From assembly GCA_016930435.1 (NCBI GenBank), contig JAFGGQ010000102.1, positions 1-9,439 on the forward strand: a stretch of DNA of 9,439 nt. The letters are read 5' to 3'. Positions 5,483-9,439 of the stretch are shown one piece after another (the first letter of the stretch is position 1; each line of letters begins with the position of its first letter). The position numbers and the translations under genes are program-made. The notes beneath the pieces are model-generated. The model did no database searches, was not told the DNA's origin, and was given only the letters and a program-made list of their open reading frames with translations. The DNA comes from a bacterium (GTDB taxonomy: Bacteria > UBP14 > UBA6098 > JAFGQG01).

Positions 5483-5620
5483 TTAAGTATCGATGAGTTT
5501 TTTCAGCAGAATCCGGAAAGAAGCTTATCGCATTTACCTATACAAAGTGAAGATATCGAGAGAGACAAGATTTCTAAGTAAGGAAAAGATACCGGTGAAT
5601 TTGGGTAAATATCTCCGCGG

Positions 5621-8305
5621 TTACAGTTTTTTCCAGACTTCCACCTGAGAGCTTCGGGGATCTACTTTAACCTCAAATCCTAATTTTTTAAACACAGACA
5701 CCATCCTCGGGTTATCCGTGGTAGTCACTGCATAAATTTTCTTGATACCCCAGTTTCGGGCTATCTCCATACAATATTCGGTAAGGATGCTTCCCAATCC
5801 TTTATTCTGGTATGCATCAGCGACTAATATAGCATACTCTGCGGACTCCAGATCCGGATCAGAGACCATTCTGCCTACCCCAAGGAATTTGTGTTGCCCC
5901 TCGTCTTCCAGTTCGGCAACGATAGCGATCTCCCTGTCATAGTCGTTGAAGCAGTATCTGGATGCGACCTCGTGGGTTCGCCACTGGAAAAAATACCTGA
6001 ACCGGGCATACAATGATTCCTCGGAACAGCTTTCCAGCAGTTGAAACCAAAATGGTTCATCCTCGGGTTTGATAGGCCTCAAAGTGATCTCCTGGCCGCT
6101 TTCAAGTTCAGTAGTGATCACGTATTCTTCGGGATATGGCCGGAGGGATAAATGGCTGTATGGCTTAAAGGGTTTCCCCAGAATATCCATATCCAGCACC
6201 ACCCTGGCGTCGAGTGCGACAACTTTTTTTGGACCTACAATAACCGGATTGATATCCAGTTCTTTGATCTCGGGGTAATCGGCCCCCAGATATGATAAGC
6301 GGATCATAATTTCGATAAACAGGTTTGCATTCAGGGGGGTTTTACCCCGGTATCCGTTGAATAAAGGGTAAACCTTCAGTTGTTCCAGCATACCGCGTGC
6401 TAACCTTTCATTAAGGGGGGGCAAGCCCAGGGCGCGGTCTCCAAACAGTTCCACCGCGGTTCCGCCGGCACCAACCATAATCACGGTGCCGAATACAGGG
6501 TCCTTCTTGATCCCTAAAATCATTTCAATTCCATCTTTATCGCTCACCATCGGTTGAACGGTAACTCCCATAATTTTACCATCAGGGAAGGCTTCACGCG
6601 CATTTGCCGTAATCTGTTCATAAGCTTCATGGACCGACCTTGCGTCATGCAGGTCCAGTTTCACACATCCAGTATCGGATTTATGGGTTATATCCGGGGA
6701 GAGTATTTTCAGTACTACTGGATAACCCAACTTTTCCGCAATGCTAACCGCTTCTTCCCATGAAGCAGCCGGCTCTGTTTGCGTAACCGGTATTCCATAA
6801 GACTCAAGGAGTTTCTTGGAGTTATTTTCTGAAAGGGTGTCTCCCTGGCCTTTAATCAGTTCATTGAACCGTGAGCGCAGCGCTTTACGGTCAAGTGGGA
6901 ATTCGACGGGGATATCTTTGGGCGTTTCGTAGAGCCTTTCAAGGTTCCGTGAGTAGTCCACTAGGGTGATAAAGGCCCGGATAGCCTGCTCGGGAGTAGC
7001 ATAGGTAGGGATAGCTGCTTCATTAAGGAGTTGAATTCCCTCGCGCATACTGCTCCCCCCCAGCCAGGCGGCCAGAATCGGTTTTTTATTGGATTCGGAG
7101 AGTTCAACAATTGCCCTTGCTGCTGAAGTTGGATTGGTCATGGCCTGGGGGGTGAGGATCACCAGAAGGGCATCTACGCCGTTGTCTGCCAGGATAATCC
7201 GAGCGGCTTTAGCTATGCGTTTAGAACGGGCATCACCGAGAACATCCACTGGATTGCCGTGTGACCACATCGGAGGCAGATGCTGGTTGAGTTGTTCTAT
7301 GCTCTCATCTGAAAGCACCGCCAGTTCGCCCTTAAATTCCAGGAGGGTATCGGTGGCCATCACTCCGGGTCCGCCGGCATTAGTTAGAATACCCAGTCTT
7401 GGCCCTCGGGGGACTTTGTGTTTCCCGATAAGCTCAGCACAGTCGAATATATCCCCGATATCGAATACACGGGCTATACCCGTTCGGTGAAAAGCGGCAT
7501 CATAGACCTGATCTTCGGATGCCAGAGCCCCCGTATGGGAGGCAGCCACCTCAGCGGATTTCGGGAATCGCCCGGCTTTATAAGCCACAATAGGTTTGGT
7601 CCTGGCAAAAGCACGGGCAGCGCTGATAAACTTCCTGGCGGCTGGGATAGACTCGATATAAAGAATTATAGACTCGGTATTTTCATCTTCCCCAAAATAG
7701 TCGATGAGGTCCCCAAAATCCACATCAAGAGTATTGCCGATGGATACAAAATGGGAGAACCCTATCTTTTCTTCTATTGCCCAATCAAGCACCGAGGTAC
7801 ATAGCGCACCGGATTGGGAAATAAATGCAACGTTGCCTTTGCGGGGCATAGCGCCGGCAAAACTGGCATTAAGGCTCAGGTGCGGAACAATAATCCCGAG
7901 ACAATTTGGGCCGATAACACGCATCCCCGGGAATTGCCTGATTAGAACCCTGACTTCATCCTCCAAAGCCTTTCCCTTTTCTCCGATCTCCCGGAAACCG
8001 GCGGAGATAATTATCAAACCCAATATGCCGGCTTCACCACATTCCTTTACCATGACCGGGACCTGAGGGGCGGGAGCACATATTATCCCCAAATCCGGCT
8101 GATGGGGCAGGTCCTGCACACTTGAATAACAGGGAATGCCCTGAACAGCTTCGCTTGTTGGATTTACCGGATAAACCACCCCACAAAATCCACTGCCTAC
8201 AAGATTGCTCAATACTATCCCACCTACACTTCGGGGATTTGGAGTAACCCCAATCAGGGCTATCCGACGGGGCTTGAATATCCTGTCCAGATTATATATG
8301 CTCAT
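5621..8305 (-). CDS. fused acyl-CoA synthetase (ADP-forming) with C-terminal GNAT acetyltransferase domain
   Basis: The 894-residue protein has the domain order of ADP-forming acetyl-CoA synthetases with alpha and beta parts joined, plus an acetyltransferase. A CoA-binding Rossmann domain lies at about 4-130, succinyl-CoA-synthetase-like domains at about 140-460, ATP-grasp at about 480-710 and GNAT at about 740-890. AASHTGALA carries His257, at the site of the phosphorylated alpha histidine. ITHKSDTGCV carries His541, where the beta-subunit histidine is expected. GAGGTAVELFGDRA is the ATP-grasp glycine loop. QNKGLG at about 833-838 is the GNAT acetyl-CoA motif. Known reaction: acyl-CoA + ADP + Pi to acid + CoA + ATP. 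PatZ/Pat proteins with this plan acetylate lysines, for example of AMP-forming acetyl-CoA synthetase. Both histidines are kept, so both activities are plausible. The ATG at 8305 is preferred over an in-frame TTG at 8314, which directly abuts the AAAGGG site. It is a single-gene unit. Confidence 0.92.
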   Translation of the reverse strand: MSIYNLDRIFKPRRIALIGVTPNPRSVGGIVLSNLVGSGFCGVVYPVNPTSEAVQGIPCYSSVQDLPHQPDLGIICAPAPQVPVMVKECGEAGILGLIIISAGFREIGEKGKALEDEVRVLIRQFPGMRVIGPNCLGIIVPHLSLNASFAGAMPRKGNVAFISQSGALCTSVLDWAIEEKIGFSHFVSIGNTLDVDFGDLIDYFGEDENTESIILYIESIPAARKFISAARAFARTKPIVAYKAGRFPKSAEVAASHTGALASEDQVYDAAFHRTGIARVFDIGDIFDCAELIGKHKVPRGPRLGILTNAGGPGVMATDTLLEFKGELAVLSDESIEQLNQHLPPMWSHGNPVDVLGDARSKRIAKAARIILADNGVDALLVILTPQAMTNPTSAARAIVELSESNKKPILAAWLGGSSMREGIQLLNEAAIPTYATPEQAIRAFITLVDYSRNLERLYETPKDIPVEFPLDRKALRSRFNELIKGQGDTLSENNSKKLLESYGIPVTQTEPAASWEEAVSIAEKLGYPVVLKILSPDITHKSDTGCVKLDLHDARSVHEAYEQITANAREAFPDGKIMGVTVQPMVSDKDGIEMILGIKKDPVFGTVIMVGAGGTAVELFGDRALGLPPLNERLARGMLEQLKVYPLFNGYRGKTPLNANLFIEIMIRLSYLGADYPEIKELDINPVIVGPKKVVALDARVVLDMDILGKPFKPYSHLSLRPYPEEYVITTELESGQEITLRPIKPEDEPFWFQLLESCSEESLYARFRYFFQWRTHEVASRYCFNDYDREIAIVAELEDEGQHKFLGVGRMVSDPDLESAEYAILVADAYQNKGLGSILTEYCMEIARNWGIKKIYAVTTTDNPRMVSVFKKLGFEVKVDPRSSQVEVWKKL

Positions 8306-8314
8306 GACTCTCAA

Positions 8315-8320
8315 CCCTTT
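8315..8320 (-). promoter_or_regulatory. AAAGGG ribosome binding site of the synthetase gene
   Basis: AAAGGG on the minus strand is 9 bases before ATG 8305-8303 and directly touches the alternative TTG at 8314, which would leave no spacer. This decides in favour of the ATG. Confidence 0.6.
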
Positions 8321-8347
8321 AAATCTCCGACAAAAACCTCACTACAA

Positions 8348-8375
8348 ATAATATAGATTTCTGTAAAAAGGTCAA
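8348..8375 (-). promoter_or_regulatory. probable promoter of the acyl-CoA synthetase gene
   Basis: On the minus strand TTGACC (8375-8370) and TATTAT (8353-8348) are separated by 16 bases, each matching 5 of 6 consensus bases. The transcript would start near 8341, giving a leader of about 36 bases. Confidence 0.55.
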
Positions 8376-8455
8376 TATTAAATGATAAGCTCAAGTGTAG
8401 CCTTTCAGAATCCCTTTTTAAACGAACCCCTCCTATAAACGGCTTATTGAGCAGG

Positions 8456-8495
8456 TATTGCTGATATAGTTATCCGCTATATTTTTCATGCAATA
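8456..8495. other. nested inverted repeat between the propeller and synthetase genes
   Basis: An outer pair TATTGC (8456-8461) and GCAATA (8490-8495) encloses an inner pair ATATAG (8464-8469) and CTATAT (8477-8482) with a 7-base loop. It starts 17 bases past the stop of the propeller gene and could fold at the 3' end of its transcript. The stem is AT-rich and no T run follows on the minus strand, so it is a weak candidate for a terminator. Confidence 0.3.
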
Positions 8496-8512
8496 TTGGA
8501 GACTGCATAACC

Positions 8513-9439
8513 TTATTCACAGGAATATATAATAAAATCACTGCTTACCGTACCGGAGAAAATACAATCTCCCTGAGCAGCCAGGCATCTTACTCCGTCG
8601 CTGTATCCGGTCGCTTCAATATACGCGACCCTGGATGGTTCATCCGGCTCACTGTAATCAACGATCTCGATGATCTCACGTCCTTCATCATCTCCGTGCC
8701 CTTCTGTAGGATGACCAACAAAAAAGTAATTCCCGTTAGATGTAAGGCCGGTTATCCGGTCATAGGAGACAAAAGCACTGATTCTTCCACCCCACATACC
8801 CGACCAGCTTGCAGGATTGGAAATATCAACTACAAACACCCTGGTGCCGATATGTTCAGAAACAAAGGCCAGTTCTCCCTGAATGGATATATGATCACTG
8901 TAATTCAGCAACGAATTTACAAAAGAGGGTTCAAGCGGATCGGAAAGTTCAAAAGCGTTTAATCCACTGCTTTCATAGGTTACAAAAACATAGCTTCCAT
9001 GGACTTCAAGGTCCTTTTCACCATTATCGAGGTCTTCCGCCTCTCCTGCAAGAAAAGGGTTATCGGCGATTTGAATATCTATTACTTTTATGCCGGTGCT
9101 GCTGTGTACATAGGAATAGGGATAGGAGATTGCGATAGCCACACTGCTTATAGCGGGTACACTTCCAACCTGGTAAATGTAATAGGGATCGCTGATGTTC
9201 ACTACCACGAATCCGCTATCCGCGGCTGTGAGATAGACGTGATCATCGTAAAGAGCCATTGCGGAGGCTCTCCCCGGAGTTTCCCAGGAATTAATAACAG
9301 CCGGATTCTCCGGATCGGTTATATCGATAATATCGAGGTAATGGCCGCTGAGCACATAAGCAATATCGAGGTCCACAATGATTTCAATCGGTTGACCATT
9401 CAAATCACACCTACCCACGGTGCCTACTATCAGCAGGAA
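8513..9439 (-). CDS. LVIVD-repeat beta-propeller protein, 5'-truncated by the window edge
   Basis: The reading frame is open to the window edge, so the true start and any signal peptide lie outside. The first visible residues are FLLIVGTVGRCDLNG; a GTG at 9418 is in frame, but nothing favours it as the start. About 309 residues are present. They form repeats of about 42 residues, each ending in a strand plus a DP/NP turn: LDIIDITDPENPAVI, FVVVNISDPYYIYQV, IKVIDIQIADNPFLA, LNAFELSDPLEPSFV, VFVVDISNPASWSGM and IIEIVDYSEPDEPSR. This is the LVIVD family pattern, which builds a beta-propeller, usually in secreted or cell-surface proteins. The last segment (CIFSGTVSSDFIIYSCE) looks like a half-blade that would close the ring. 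No catalytic residues are recognisable; a binding or surface role is inferred. The next gene has its own promoter. Confidence 0.85.
   Translation of the reverse strand, partial: FLLIVGTVGRCDLNGQPIEIIVDLDIAYVLSGHYLDIIDITDPENPAVINSWETPGRASAMALYDDHVYLTAADSGFVVVNISDPYYIYQVGSVPAISSVAIAISYPYSYVHSSTGIKVIDIQIADNPFLAGEAEDLDNGEKDLEVHGSYVFVTYESSGLNAFELSDPLEPSFVNSLLNYSDHISIQGELAFVSEHIGTRVFVVDISNPASWSGMWGGRISAFVSYDRITGLTSNGNYFFVGHPTEGHGDDEGREIIEIVDYSEPDEPSRVAYIEATGYSDGVRCLAAQGDCIFSGTVSSDFIIYSCE

Larger units (their letters stand above)
5298..5620. other. 323-bp spacer between the acyl-CoA synthetase and YchF-like genes
   Basis: This gap holds the probable promoter at 5357-5384 and repeat copy 2 at 5436-5482. 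No GC-rich hairpin with a T run follows the synthetase stop. A plus-strand frame without a start codon (5462-5581, 39 codons and a stop) begins inside the repeat and looks protein-like, but it cannot be called a gene. A minus-strand frame of 48 codons from ATG 5475 also starts in the repeat and has no ribosome binding site. Confidence 0.5.

Noticed and set aside
7089-7490. 133-codon plus-strand reading frame inside the acyl-CoA synthetase gene
   Set aside because: It lies fully opposite a strongly conserved domain, has no family motifs and no upstream signals; it is a by-product of the codon pattern of the real gene.
8306-8314. TTG start three codons upstream for the acyl-CoA synthetase
   Set aside because: The AAAGGG site directly touches this TTG, leaving no spacer, while the ATG at 8305 has a 9-base spacer and gives the usual family start.

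Overview
The window reads as bacterial chromosomal DNA, probably from an uncultured strict anaerobe. The reasons are AAGGAGG-like ribosome binding sites, promoters of the sigma-70 type, two ATPases rich in [4Fe-4S] motifs beside a NifX-like protein, and a fused ADP-forming acyl-CoA synthetase. The phylum cannot be fixed from the sequence alone. Every convincing gene lies on the minus strand, so transcription runs from position 9439 towards position 1. No rRNA, tRNA, CRISPR array, transposase or complete insertion sequence was seen.

Layout in the direction of transcription. (1) 9439-8513: the 3' part of a beta-propeller protein with LVIVD-type repeats, cut by the window edge. (2) 8305-5621: a large acyl-CoA synthetase (ADP-forming, alpha and beta parts fused) with a C-terminal GNAT acetyltransferase domain, behind its own promoter. 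(3) 5297-4605: a YchF/OLA1-type protein that has lost nearly all of its nucleotide-binding domain and keeps the helical hairpin and TGS domain. A 47-bp direct repeat (32 bp identical) lies on each side of it. (4) 4418-3471: a TTG-initiated methyltransferase with an N-terminal four-cysteine zinc site. (5) 3333-2359: a membrane-anchored protein with a transglutaminase-like Cys-His-Asp triad. (6) 2346-91: a tight operon with a near-perfect promoter (TTGACA, 17 bp, TATAAT), a leader holding a small frame-disrupted CxxC reading frame, two adjacent MinD-type ATPases with inserted ferredoxin domains, and a NifX-like FeMo-cofactor-family protein. The first two genes overlap by ATGA, and the last Shine-Dalgarno is embedded in the end of the preceding gene.

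How the genes work together. Only the last group is clearly one functional unit: two ATP-dependent Fe-S carriers or scaffolds with a small metal-cluster-binding protein, made together. The target is not visible and no nitrogenase gene is present. The other genes look like separate transcription units with spacers of about 140-320 bp and no obvious shared pathway. The most unusual items are the GTPase-less YchF relative, the repeat pair around it, and the disrupted zinc-knuckle reading frame in the operon leader. No complete new multi-gene system is evident.
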